A DNA stretch of 64,000 nt from Jacaranda mimosifolia. Taxonomy: Eukaryota; Streptophyta; Magnoliopsida; Lamiales; Bignoniaceae. A model generated the notes under the pieces. The model saw only the letters and a list, made by a program, of their open reading frames with translations. It had not been told where the DNA came from and ran no database searches. Shown here one piece after another: positions 13,113 through 24,333 of the stretch. The stretch's first letter is position 1; every line of letters begins with the position of its first letter. Made by a program: the position numbers and the translations under genes. The stretch covers positions 48,456,503 to 48,520,502 of the forward strand of contig CM032117.1 in assembly GCA_018894105.1 (NCBI GenBank). Reading direction: 5' to 3'.

Positions 13113-14147
13113 TTACTGGTGATGCTTTTTAATTCTTCTGGGATGCCTGTGGGTTTTCTCCGGACAATGACACTTTTCTGACTTGCATTTGATCTGAAGG
13201 TCCTTCCTTTCACATTCCTTAGAAAACTTTTTTCCTGTCTCCTGGAATTCCTTGAAAAACTTCCAATTATTACACAATTTTTTCAAGGCTTTGAAGACAA
13301 ACTGATAGATTTCTCTAAGGGTAACATTTTCAAGTGTTCTTCCCCTTAGCTCAATTAGTCTTAAGACTTCTTGACCAAGGGATTCAGGAATGGAATTGAG
13401 GTAAGCTTGCTTCAAGTTTGGATTGTCCATCCCACCAAGAATATAGACTTTTTGTGACATCCTCTGGAAATGTTTTTCCAAATCCTTTCGTTTGAAAGAG
13501 CAACATTTCATTTTGAAAAATTCCTCCCTAGCAGCATCCAGATTATTTTGATGTTGTCCAAGAAACTCAACATAAACGTAATTCATGAAAGTATCTATGT
13601 TTGGTAAGTTTCTAGCCTGGATCTGCCGATATTCTCCAAGAGCATACCACCATTCTTTTAATGTACCAGTCATCCTCGCAGTAAAACCATTAATAACCCC
13701 AGCAAGAGTAGCATTTGGTTTTTGAAGTTCAGTAACACACCAAGACATCATTTCATGAATTCTGTCCTTCCATCTAGAAGGAGGAATGTCATCAAAAGTG
13801 AAAAGATGTCTAGAGTTACTGCCAAAAGAATCTTCTGGTTCATGAACATGGGGTTGGTTTCTCTGTTGACCTTGTTGACTGGTTTCCGGTTCGTCATCTA
13901 CAACAGGTTCTTGTGGAGTCTCTTGAGGTTGATTCATAAAGAGCAAAGGAACATCCTCCAAGAGATCTTCTGGATCACCGATGTCTTCTGTTGTAAATAC
14001 CGGCCATGGTCTGTTTGGTTTGCTGTCTTCAAAGTCAGACGCCTTCTTAAGAAAATCCATCAATGGATTAGATGACAAGCTTTGCATCATGAACTGCTGA
14101 GAATCACTGGACTTTGAAACAACTGGTCCAGAACTTGACTTCGGCAC
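13113..14147 (-). pseudogene. Pararetroviral capsid-like (Gag/CP) region
   Basis: An open stretch of 344 codons. The acidic, Gln/Pro-rich N-terminal third is followed by a helical core with WWYALGEYRQ and the word FLGQHQNNLDAAREEFFKMK, typical of pararetroviral capsid proteins, and a basic Lys/His/Arg-rich end leading into the zinc knuckle. It continues in the same frame as the polymerase, interrupted by stops at 13113-13115, 13110-13112 and 13047-13049. The assignment rests on position between the movement and polymerase domains and on the capsid-core words. Confidence 0.7.
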
Positions 14148-14173
14148 CTGAGGAGGCTTACTCTTTTCTTGTA

Positions 14174-15157
14174 TTATTCTGGAGAGAAAAATGAAGAAGA
14201 GTCTCCAAACATCTTTTTGAAATTGTCCAGTCCATGAAGAGGTTGAGAAACAACAGGATAAGGAGATAGTGAGGTATCTGGTTTATTACAAATAGAATCT
14301 CTCCGATACTGATCTTCAAGAGATTTTAATTGGGTTTTGAGTGACCTGATCTCCTGTTCCTTATGGCTGAACGGTTGAGAATTTTGGAGGAGTCTCATGA
14401 TCTCATTGTGAACAGTATCAATCTTATGTTTTAAGGATTGAATTAATACTGCAATTTGACTCTCCATCTTGGCTTCAAGTCTCTCCTGGCTTTTGACAAT
14501 CTTCTGCAGCATATGATTTTGAACTACTGCATTTTCTTATTGCCAGTTGAGTGTTGCTTCTGCAGCAGTGATATCCACCGTAGATCCATCTGACTTCCTG
14601 GTTGTTGGATTCTTTATCTTCCATGAGTGCTTATATTCAGAAGTCTGAACTTCCTTTGGAGGGAAATTCAGTTGTTGTAAGGAAGAGGGAGACGGTCCAA
14701 ACATCATGATTTGTTGTGGGAGAGGTTTTGCATCAAGTGTATTATTCAAGGGATAGACATGATCATCATCATCATAGAAATCTTCATCATCATCACATCC
14801 CTCGTCTTCTCCCCATCCAGTATGAGTTGTTGGCCACGGTGTTGGAGTTCGTGGAGTATACTTAACCAGGTAATCAAACTTTCCCGATGGTTGACCCAAA
14901 GTATCAACAAAAGGATCATCCCTAGATATTCTTGTTGATCTTTGTCTAGGAACAATTTCCTCCTGTGGTGTGAATATAGGACAGCCATAACCATCAAATC
15001 CACTAATTGGCATAGTAGATTGAATAGTATGCAAAGACTTAAAACAGTTGGGAACTCCGATATTTTCCTTCTGCTTTTTGAACTTGATTTTTATGAAAAG
15101 ATGGTTCAGTAGACTGGATTGGCTTGGATTCCTTCGTTGCCTGATGGGTCTGTTCAT
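14174..15157 (-). pseudogene. Pararetroviral linker region with acidic tract and coiled coil
   Basis: The segment 15157-14540 has a dense Asp/Glu run (about 14765-14815 on the DNA) and Pro-rich stretches. After an in-frame TAA at 14537-14539 the same frame continues to 14174 with heptad-like Leu/Ile/Lys/Glu spacing (IRSLKTQLKSLEDQYRRD), suggesting a coiled coil as in virion-associated proteins. A frame change near 14175 separates it from the capsid-like region. Its function is inferred from position only. Confidence 0.5.
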
Positions 15158-16003
15158 AGGCAGTTATCCACGAGTCAGGAATCAGCTTCTGCGACTCATC
15201 TCTTGGTAATTGTTTGGGGACATAAGTACAGCTGGGTATGTGCTTGGTGTCCACCGAAATTAACAGAGAATCGTCTGTCTCCTGAGGAAAAGCAAAATCA
15301 ATTGAATGATTTTGAATCCTGTACACCATCTGATAATGGAGTGTTGCGGAATAGGTTACAGCAGTAGGAACAACTCCACATATCTGGATCTGAAGCTTGA
15401 GCGTCGATCTCAAACATGGATCTGATATTGGCATGTTGAAATTTGGAAACGTAGTAACAAGTACTATTCCAGCATTCAAGGTTGTTTGAATTGTGCCAAT
15501 ACAAGCATGTTGGTAGTCTGAAAATCGGGTATCCATGAGAGCAATCCTGGAGGTAGTTGGAAGACCTTTTCGTCCAGGAGGTAGTTGGAAGACCTTTTCG
15601 TCCATGAAGGGTAAGTGCAAATCTTATGGCTCCAAAATGGATATGGGTATATCCTTCTGAAAGCCAAACTTCAGGCAGATGAGAGGGTAACTCAATAGAA
15701 ACCATCTGCTTCTTTTCAGTGGCTGGTAGAAAGTGTTGATCAAAGGCTGAGCCTTGGACATATTCTTTCACCTGCATCTTTGAAGGCATGATAAGGCTCT
15801 TTACTGTTTTAGTAAAAGAGGTCTTTGGTTTGGTGAAAGCATTATATGGATTAATGAGAGATAAGTTGGTAAGTGGAACCTTTTCATTATCAGGAAGGTA
15901 GGTAATCTCATATAGGGAATCTATTTTTGAAGCATTAGACTGACAAAAACTAGAACTAGGAGTAAGGGTATAGGAAGAAGAAGTTGGTATCGGAGATTCT
16001 GTT
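15039..16003 (-). pseudogene. Pararetroviral movement-protein-like domain, frameshifted
   Basis: Coding starts abruptly at about 16003 and runs in one frame to the 28-bp tandem duplication at 15549-15604. There the frame shifts, and it resumes in another frame to 15039. The words IHFGAIRFALTLHGRKGLP and FPNFNMPISDP belong to the 30K movement-protein superfamily as found in plant pararetroviruses, whose members aid cell-to-cell spread through plasmodesmata. The N-terminus is missing and the domain is broken. Confidence 0.75.
15549..15604. repeat. Perfect 28-bp tandem duplication
   Basis: Two identical 28-bp copies lie head to tail, 15549-15576 and 15577-15604. Because 28 is not a multiple of three, the duplication shifts the movement-protein frame. 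Perfect identity suggests it is young relative to the surrounding decay, or a slippage hot spot. Confidence 0.95.
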
Positions 16004-16209
16004 TACATATAGAAATCATTATATCAAAATTTTAAAAAGTCGGAATTTCACATCATATCCATATATGTTGAATAACAAACATTATTTTTTTCCAAATTAA
16101 GTGTATTTGTAACTTCGAATTAAATTCATATGTAGATATAGTTTGGTTTCCTACCTTAATATAATGCGCACTTGATGTGTGCAGATGAAAAAATTGAAAT
16201 AGAAGTAAT

Positions 16210-18197
16210 CACTACAAGAAAAATTGCATTTAGTGGTATTAGAAAGTACAACTTAAATAGTGTTATAGTGATAATTTTATATTTAATGATATTTTTTAAA
16301 AGTGTCACTTGTAGCGGTGTAGCTAAAAGTATAAAAGTCATTAATTTACCTCTATTGTGACATTAATAAAATGCAAGAAAAAATGTATTATATGTCACAT
16401 TAAAATGTCATAAAAAATGCATTACATAACATGCCAAAGTACCATTAAAGAAAATTTTAAATGGCATGCCAATATGCCACTAACAATGTATGCAGTGATA
16501 TATTAAAATGCCACTGAAATTATTTTAAATGACAAGATAATACGTCACAAAAAGTACAATAAATGACATGTTAAAATGTTAAAAAAATAATTTTATATGG
16601 CATGCTAATGTGCCATAAAAAATGCATATAGTGATGTTAAAATGTTACAAAAAATTTCTTTAGATGACATAATAACATACCATAAAAATTAATTAAATAA
16701 CATGTTAAATTAAATAGCAAAAAAGATTCCTTTGAATGACATCTTAATCTATCACCAATAGTCATATTATGAGACTCCAACATACTCCAATTGCTCTGTA
16801 TAAGATTCGAACTTACGATATTTTACTTGGAAAGATATGAATTTACCGTCAAGCTACCTACTAAATATTCATTATAAATATTCAAAAATATTATTATATT
16901 CTTTTACTTTAAAAGCATATTTTCTCAATTGTTTAAATATATGCTCAAAATTATTATATTAAATAATACATTTGAAAAAAGTTTGAGACAATAAATTTAG
17001 AGATACAAAATATTCAAAAATATAATTTATAGGCGAGGAGAAAAAATGTGCAAAACTTAGTTTTTTTATACTTCTTGAAAAATATGATTAATTTAGATGA
17101 TACATTAAAATTATATTTAAGTAGTTAATTTAATCAATGCATTATGATAAGATATAAAATTGTATATTTTACAATTATTAATAACTATATATACTTTATC
17201 TATTTTTGTGTGATATTTATTTCATGTTACACCATAACTAAATTATGAGTTATGTTTTTCTCCCTTTTTTTTTTAGAAAAAAGGTAGTATTGCTAGTTAA
17301 ATGCTTTTAACATATAGCTATTTAGTAATTTCAATAAAATTATGTTTTTATAACAATTATTAATCAATTACTACTAAGTAACACTAGATTGTAAAACAAC
17401 GTTAAATTAGTGCTACTAAATAATTTACAATACTTTTTATAAATGACACCATAAATATATATGAGTAGCATTTTTTTTAAAAAAAATTAGTGACACTACT
17501 TAAATGCTTTGCAAATATATTTATGTTGGCATTTTCAATCAAATGTCACTATTTTTTTGTTATTTATTAATCAAATGCCACTAAATATTGTATTACAGTG
17601 ACATTTTTCAACAATTATCACTATATTACTCTTATGTGTCATTACACTATCGAATGTTGCTAAGTTAGTGCCACTAAATATTTTGTAGCAATTTTTTTAG
17701 GTGGCACCATAAATAAATATGAGTGACATGTTTTAAGAAAAATTAGTGGCATTAGTTAAATGCCTTCAAATTATATTTTTGTAGGCATTTTTATCAAATG
17801 CCGCGATTTTATATGTCATCTAATATTCAAATACCACTAAATGTTTTATTTTCGTGACATTTTTTTTATGACTATCACTATTTTATTTTTGCGTGTCAGA
17901 CACTATAAATGCCACTAAATACTTTATGATATTTTTCTTCAAACGACACTATAATTACATATTAGTGGCATTTTTCTAAAATAAATTAGTGACACTAGCT
18001 AAATGCCTTTGAAATACATTTATCTTGGCATTTTTAATCAAATGTCATTATTTTATTTGTCGTTTAATAATTAAATGCCATCAAATATTAAATTGTAGTG
18101 GCATTCTTTTATACTTATCACCACAATACATTTTCGTGTCATTATATTATAAAATGTTACCAAGTTAATGCTACTAAATGTGAATTTTATTGTAGTG
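16210..18197. mobile_element. Non-autonomous CACTA (En/Spm) element, 1988 bp
   Basis: The left end reads CACTACAAGAAAAATTGCAT. The right end on the reverse strand reads CACTACAATAAAATTCACAT. This is the classic CACTA terminus followed by an A-rich stretch. The interior has no coding sequence. It is filled with short degenerate repeats built on GTGGCATTTTT and AAATGCCACTA, mostly in the complementary sense in the left half and the forward sense in the right half, which fits subterminal transposase-binding repeats. The flanking triplets AAT and AGT match only imperfectly as a 3-bp target duplication. Confidence 0.8.
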
Positions 18198-18292
18198 AGT
18201 TACACTAAAATATAGTATAAATTTTATATGTTAGAGATGAAGTGATAAATTATACAATACAATCAAATTTTCCAATGGGAACTGTAACACTC

Positions 18293-21200
18293 CAGATTTT
18301 GTGTTGCTAAATTTAAAGTTATTGTTTCAACAAAAATAGTTCGAATTCACTAAATTGGGTTAAATTAATTATGAGTTGAAATTTAATCGAAACTTTTGGG
18401 TAATTATTAATAGTTGAGAGATTTAATTGTGAATAAGAGAAGTACTTGATTGTCTAAAATTATAAAAAATTACGGGGTTAATGTGAGCGAATTAAAAGTT
18501 TAAGGACTTTAGAATAATTAAATTTGGATCCAATTGCCCAGAAACATAAATGTTGGGGTCCATGTGTAAGAAATAAAAGCTGGAGGACTTAATTGAAACT
18601 TATGGACCAAAGTGTAGGGCGATTAAAAGTTTTGGGGCTAGTGTGAAGTCGGCCAAAAGTTCTGGGGGTCCAATTTGAAGAAGCTAAAAAATATTTTATA
18701 TATATAGGATTAAGGATGGAATTTTATTTGATTTCCAAAACCTACCCCAACCCCACCTGACGAGTGAATGGCTGGAAAATGGTAGGAAAACCCGAAACTA
18801 ACTCTATAGAAAGCTCCCTCCTGTTGTGGCGAGCAAATCCATACCATCCATACCAAGAACCACCAAAGTAATTGTCGAGAAATTGAAGGCAATGGTGGCG
18901 AATGGCAGGCTTGGTGGTTTGGTTCCACTGCTTGTCTGGAACCAGAGGGCTTTTGGTCGTGAGCTCGTGGGCATCATGGCGGTAACTTCAATTTGCAATT
19001 CCAACTGACGATGATGGAGGAATTAAGGTGGTGGTAGCGGCAGCACTAGGGCTGCGCTGCCTGTTTGAACGGTCAATGGACAGCCTAAACGGTGGTGTTT
19101 TTCAAAATTGTTTTGGGGGTTTGGATGGGCTCGGCAAGATGCACAAGATGGTGGTGGTGGTCCTCATCTCCTGTGGTGTCGCGTGCAGCGATTTTTGGAC
19201 AGTTAGCACAGAATTTAATTCCGGTCTCATCTGGGCTATTTTTGGCTTGAAATTGGATCTCGATTTGATCCAATTTGGGTAAATTTCATAATTGAATTTT
19301 AATTCGATTAATTTACCGAATGTGATTGAAATTTTGGATCCAAACCTAATCATAATATGAACTAAGATTGTTAAACTATGGTTTAGCCTAGGTTATGGAT
19401 TACTCTTACAACTATTATAGTGTTAACCCAATCGACTCGAGGGGATGCCATTAGGACCTTAAGTAAGATTTTAACAACTTGTTTACAGATTTGTTGAGTT
19501 AAGGACACTGATACGTGATTATCTTAAACATTTGAGTGTAACATGGAACTTGAGAAAGCTATGATTAAACAAATAAATTAAGTGAAGAACTTGATAATGA
19601 CATTTAAGTGCATTAAGAGTTATGATTCAAAAATCAACACGAAGTTAAATTAGGTTATCTTATTCCAAACTTTGAATTGATTAGAAAACAAGGACATGGA
19701 CTCTTCAAGCAACAAAGGGTTACCACATTTAATTGTCTAAAGTATTTAAGTATGAAGCAGAGATTAAATGAATATGCCAGAGTAGAATAAATTAGGCTTT
19801 ACAATTCAATAAGAAAACTAATTGTATTCATATACATGATTTAGAGAGAGTTAATCTGCTTATAACTTAGATTATCTTATATAAGTCCTTGGATTGACCA
19901 AGAAATAAGGTTGTGAGCAGTCCAAACAATTAAGGAACTCCTGTCGCGGTTACCAGGTGAGTTTGTACTAGATTTCTTTGTTGGGGAAAGAACATACCTA
20001 TTTGCTATTATATCTTTGTCGCTTGACTTTGGTTGTGTCGAGATTCAATAATTATTAATTGTTCGACCTGTACTATTCTTTGGCTCTTGTGTTGTATCTG
20101 ACAGTTTGTTTGAACTATTCTTATTGTCTGTAATTCTGGAGCCATAATTATTTAAAATCCAAGTCTGCCCTTATACGAATTCTGATCTTATGTATATATT
20201 TTAGTGAATATGTCATTAATGTTTGATTCTTTCTTTGTTGAAGATTGTTGTTTGCCTATGTTATTTTGATCTCCGATTCTTCTGTTAATCTTGATAGTCA
20301 GTTTCTGCTTCCGTTCTTCCTTATCGCGTGCTTCTTGAGCCATTTTTATTCGAATTCTCCTATCCATCTTCAGATGTTGAATTCCTAGCTTGAACGATTC
20401 AATCGATTCATGTTTACATAAGTTTTTAGAAAGTAAACTGCTTGACAACCTATTTGAACTTCTCTTCTTCTTTGCCCATGGTTTTGAAACCATTGTTAAT
20501 TGAATTCCCTATCCATCTCGAGTTGTTGAAATCCTTGAACCAAACATCACGTTTTCACAAGTTCTGGAAAAATAAACTATTTGTGAAATCCTACCACACA
20601 TTGCCCCTTTGCACTGATTATGGTTTTTGGTTGATCATGATTTATGCCGTTTTATCTGAAATTGGTGATTGTGATGCGAAAACTGGAAAAGGATTTTGAA
20701 ATGTATTTCTCCATTATCGCTATGACTATTATCTGGAAATGAGTTTGATGTTGATTAACTGATTACTATTTATCATGGCGAATTGACTTGTTAAGTAAAA
20801 TGTTGTTGGATGCTTATACTATACTGATTACTGGATACCCTTGGAGGTGGGGGCTGGGATCAGCTTTGGGAGATGGCCGAGCGAAACGGACCGATGGTAA
20901 CTGATCTCCAACTGATAGCCCGTTAATTATATCTGGCCTCATAACCAACTAGAGATAGCTATCTATGAGGGGATAAGGTATGTAGCTAGCCATACCTACT
21001 GTTTGGTCAACTATCCGAGCCGATCACTCGAAAATGGAGGGATAAGGATTTTCGTATTTTCAAAAGTTGAGGGATAAGGTGGGTTTTTACTAAAATGTTA
21101 TTGATTTGTTATCGGTTACAGTGTGTTTTGTTCTCTATTGATTCAGTAATTATGGAATCATTATTACTCTGTGTACTTATGTTTCTCTTTCATTAATAAC

Positions 21201-21560
21201 TCACTAAGTCATTCAGACTTACAGTTTTTGTATTATTTCCTTCCGTTCTTTACCCCAAATAAGGAGGAGCAACGAAGATAGACTTAACCACCAGACACAT
21301 GAGGTAATGAGCCCGATGAATATATGGATATACGGATTGTAGCCTAATGAGTTACTGATATGGATATGACAAGTAGGTTTAAAAATATTAAGTGTGATCT
21401 ATGATACTTTGGTAGCAAGTTAAACTCTTAATGAATGTCACTTGTGGAAATTAAATATTTTGAATTTTTGAAAGGTTTATTTTCTCTTATCCAGAGAACT
21501 TGTGGTATAGATTTGAGTAGCACCTCGACCGAGCAAACACCTCCCAGTGGGGGTGCTACA
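18293..21560 (+). mobile_element. Solo LTR (about 3.27 kb), probably Ty3/gypsy chromovirus type
   Basis: The unit begins TGTAACACTCC and ends GGGGGTGCTACA, so it has TG...CA ends with extended inverted tips. It is flanked on both sides by a perfect 5-bp duplication, GGAAC (18288-18292 and 21561-21565). No primer-binding site, internal coding or second LTR lies between or beside the flanks, which is the signature of LTR-LTR recombination. Early phrases such as 'GTTTTGGGGCTAGTGTGAAG' followed by a TATATATATAGG box at about 18700 and a GC-richer leader (18780-19200) look like the promoter and transcribed leader of Tekay/Del-like LTRs. The lineage is inferred and the solo-LTR call is strong. Confidence 0.82.
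18826..19282 (+). promoter_or_regulatory. GC-richer leader of the solo LTR downstream of a TATA-like box
   Basis: After TATATATATAGG (about 18698-18710), roughly 500 bp of less AT-rich sequence with several short open frames on both strands begins. In plant LTRs such a block is the R/U5 transcribed leader. The short open frames show no recognisable protein and are treated as non-coding. Confidence 0.4.
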
Positions 21561-21565
21561 GGAAC

Positions 21566-22339
21566 TTTATGTTTTTCCATTTATGTAGACATGTTTTTTG
21601 AGTTATATTTTATATTATCCAAAAAAATCACTTGTAAGTTGAGTCTCCTGCTCCATAACATCTGTTCTTATATTTTTCCAAGAAAAAGATAAACGTTGAG
21701 CCACCCATTTTGCTTCTATATGAATATTAATTGTTTATGTAGAATTATTTTTAACGAAATGTATTAAGAATAGAAATTCCTGGCAATTAAAAGAAGATAA
21801 ATGTAAATGAAAAACCAATACAATCAAGTTACCTATTCATGTCATCCCTACATCACCTCTAGAGATATTCAGCATGTAGCCTAGCATATTTACACCAAAA
21901 CCAACAACAAAAGTTATTCAATATCTTATTTTATATAAAAGAAAAATAAGGAGAAAAGACACGAAGAACAGAAATCACCTCTTGCTGGATTTCTCAATCG
22001 CGATGTCCGCCTTCTTGGTCTTTTCCTTCTTACTCATTCTAGATTCTCTCTATTTTTTTTGGAATTTTCAGATATTTTCTTTATCCAATATAATGATGTT
22101 GAATATTGGACGCAGTTCGAAAGAATTTAATAACAACATTGGCTTATATTAAGAAGAAATTGCTAGAATTAGTTTTAATATTCTCTCGAGAAGAAATCCT
22201 AGAGAACACTTGGTAGAAGAAATTACTCAACCCATCTTTGAAATATTTGAACCTTCTGAGCCGACCCTTAACCAATATTATCCCTAGTGTCTCAGTTAAT
22301 TAAGCATAAGTGTTTTACCCTTTTCAATTGATAACCGAG
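21566..22339. other. Intergenic sequence between solo LTR and TRIM
   Basis: AT-rich DNA without a recognised gene, RNA or transposon end. Confidence 0.5.
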
Positions 22340-22344
22340 GCTAA

Positions 22345-22692
22345 TATTAAAGAATGGACTTTGAGCCTAATTCAACCCCAAAAGCTAGCTCTAAAGGTGA
22401 GGATTGTCCAAGATCATATATAGAGACCACAACATATTTATTTCACCGATGTGGGACACTAACACACCCCACGCACGCCCAGAAATGAATATCTGGAGCG
22501 TGTAATAGCATGAAATTGGTGGCCCAACAACATTGGCTAACCCAACATCGGGAATGGGTGGCTCTGCTACCATATTAAAGAATGGACATTGGGCCTAACT
22601 CAACCCCAAAAGTTAGCTCCAGATGTGAGGATTGCCCAAAATCATATATAGAGACCACAACATATTTATTTCACCGATATGGAACACTAACA
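22345..22692 (-). mobile_element. Complete TRIM retrotransposon, 348 bp
   Basis: Two 120-bp direct repeats (22345-22464 and 22573-22692) flank a 108-bp interior. On the minus strand the LTR begins TGTTAGTGT and the element reads 5' LTR (22573-22692), primer-binding site TGGTAGCAGAGCC (22559-22572, initiator-tRNA-Met type with one change), a short interior, and a purine-rich GTGGGGTG tract immediately before the 3' LTR. A perfect 5-bp target duplication, GCTAA, flanks it (22340-22344 and 22693-22697). It has no coding capacity and must use proteins of another element. The LTRs differ at several positions, so the insertion is not recent. Confidence 0.9.
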
Positions 22693-22734
22693 GCTAAAAT
22701 AAAGATACACTTAATTCCTTACGATCCTGACTAG

Positions 22735-22738
<4 letters not shown>

Positions 22739-22767
<29 letters not shown>

Positions 22768-22769
22768 AG
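22739..22769. repeat. (AC)n microsatellite
   Basis: An uninterrupted AC dinucleotide run of about 31 bp just downstream of the TRIM. Confidence 0.95.
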
Positions 22770-24057
22770 AGACTATGTGTCTGCTACAATAGCAGATCCT
22801 TGACCGGCGGAACCCACATTTATTTTTCTAATTTTTGTTGGCTTTTTAGTTTTGTTGTTTCTTGATTTCTGCATCTTCCGTCCGCTGTGTCAGTCAAGGA
22901 TTGTGTGATACGTGGAAGATGCTTATTTGGTAACAGTGTGGGTGCGAGTGACGACTAATTAGGAGACCCAGTTCACGAATCACGGCTAATCATACAGGCA
23001 CAAACAGGTAACTTTGTTTAGGGGAGAAGAATACATTAATGGAGAGCATGACAATTATTCATTTTCATTTCCTAGATTAAATGCTTTTGTAACCGTCAAA
23101 ATATTAAAATAATATCAAAATAAACAAAAAAGTAAAATATATAAGGTCTATTTTATATAAATTATTTTTTGATTATGTTTATTTGAATAATGGATTGTAA
23201 AATAATTAATTTAAATATATAACCAACTATTAAATTATTAATTTAGAAAATCAATTTTCTTCATATAATCAATTAAGCAAGAAGTAAGATATTCTGCTAT
23301 ATATGAAGCAGCTTCATCTTTTCTTCTTTAGTCCAATTAAAAGAATAATAATAAAAATGAAAATCTTTGGGGAAAGGGGGGCCATCATTGGATACAAGAA
23401 AGATAGGGGGTTCCTCATAATTTTATTTTATTTTTTAAATCGAAAAGTAAATGGGAAAGCTCAAATCTTATCTTTTCCTTAGAAAAGGCTGTACTTAATT
23501 TTTCTCATAAGTTGTAGATTTTTTTTCATCTATGACTATTATATTGATATAAAACTAGCAATTTTTTTTATTCCTTTACACTACGTTTACAGGCTTTATA
23601 ATGTCTCTATTTATACTGATTATTATAGTAGAATTATTTGCTAACAAAATTTTTGCCTTCTACAAATTTGTTTATTCTACTTTGGATACTATCACTGTTA
23701 TTTTTATTACAAGTTAGTGCAATTGTTCTCTTGGTAAGTGATATTATTAATATAAATTTTATAATATTCACACACACACACATATATATTATATATATTT
23801 TCTTCTTTTTATCGTTACTTGTTATGTTTAATGAATTAGAATAATTTGTCATTTTGTTTTTGGTAATTCTAAATATTAGATCAATATTTAAATTCTATAT
23901 ATTAATATAAATATTTGCTAGGATAAATATTAGCTTGTTAACATAGAGACAAATTACAAATTATTAAGAATTCGTTAGGTTTCAATTTTGAGCCCCATAA
24001 TTACATGGATGTATGTGCCTTTTCATTTTGCTTTCAATGGTAATTAATTTGCATTAA
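22770..24057. other. AT-rich intergenic sequence
   Basis: No gene or transposon end is recognised. A short CA/TA tract lies at about 23770-23800. The words GATCCTTGAC and GTCAAGGAT at about 22786 and 22893 form an imperfect inverted pair of unknown meaning. Confidence 0.5.
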
Positions 24058-24325
24058 AAAAATTCGCATATTTATTTTAATATATATGTTCTATAGTGCT
24101 TGATTTTTTATGTTAATTTTATTTCGAATATGTACTAAATAATTGTTCAATTAATTTGCATATTTATTGCAATTACTATGTTTTATGGAGATTGATTTTT
24201 TCATGTCAATTTTATTTTCAGTGGTTGTTAAGTTGTCATTCAATGAATTTGCATATTGATTATAATTGCTATGTTTTATGGTGTATGATTTTTTAGTGTT
24301 AATTTTTATTTTTTTTAATATATTT
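24058..24325. repeat. Three-copy tandem repeat, period about 92 bp
   Basis: Copies begin near 24066, 24158 and 24251. Each has a GCATATT..TT start, a CTATGTTTTATGG-like middle and a GATTTTTTA/CATGT-AATTTT end. They sit directly ahead of the Helitron-like coding relic. Confidence 0.7.
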
Positions 24326-24333
24326 CGGTGAAA

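Larger units (their letters stand above)
9820..16003 (-). mobile_element. Endogenous pararetrovirus (Caulimoviridae-like), decayed and 5'-truncated
   Basis: On the minus strand the order is movement-protein-like domain, linker/coiled-coil region, capsid-like region with zinc knuckle, aspartic protease, reverse transcriptase, RNase H, and a long C-terminal extension. A 30K-type movement protein ahead of the capsid and polymerase, without an integrase, fits an integrated plant pararetrovirus rather than an LTR retrotransposon. Coding sequence stops abruptly at about 16003 with no leader or primer-binding site, so the 5' side is lost. Breaks are numerous: a 28-bp duplication at 15549-15604, frame changes near 15050, 14175 and 10600, and in-frame stops at 14537, 13113, 13110, 13047, 11079 and 11061. 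This copy is not functional. The genus is not assigned. Confidence 0.85.

Noticed and set aside
13722..14938. Plus-strand open frames within the pararetroviral element
   Set aside because: They are antisense shadows of the minus-strand coding region.
15983..15996. TTGGTATCGGAGAT resembling a tRNA-Met primer-binding site next to the pararetroviral end
   Set aside because: It is on the wrong strand for the minus-strand element and falls in what still reads as coding sequence.
18826..19353. Short open frames on both strands in GC-richer DNA
   Set aside because: They lie inside the solo LTR leader and show no recognisable domain.
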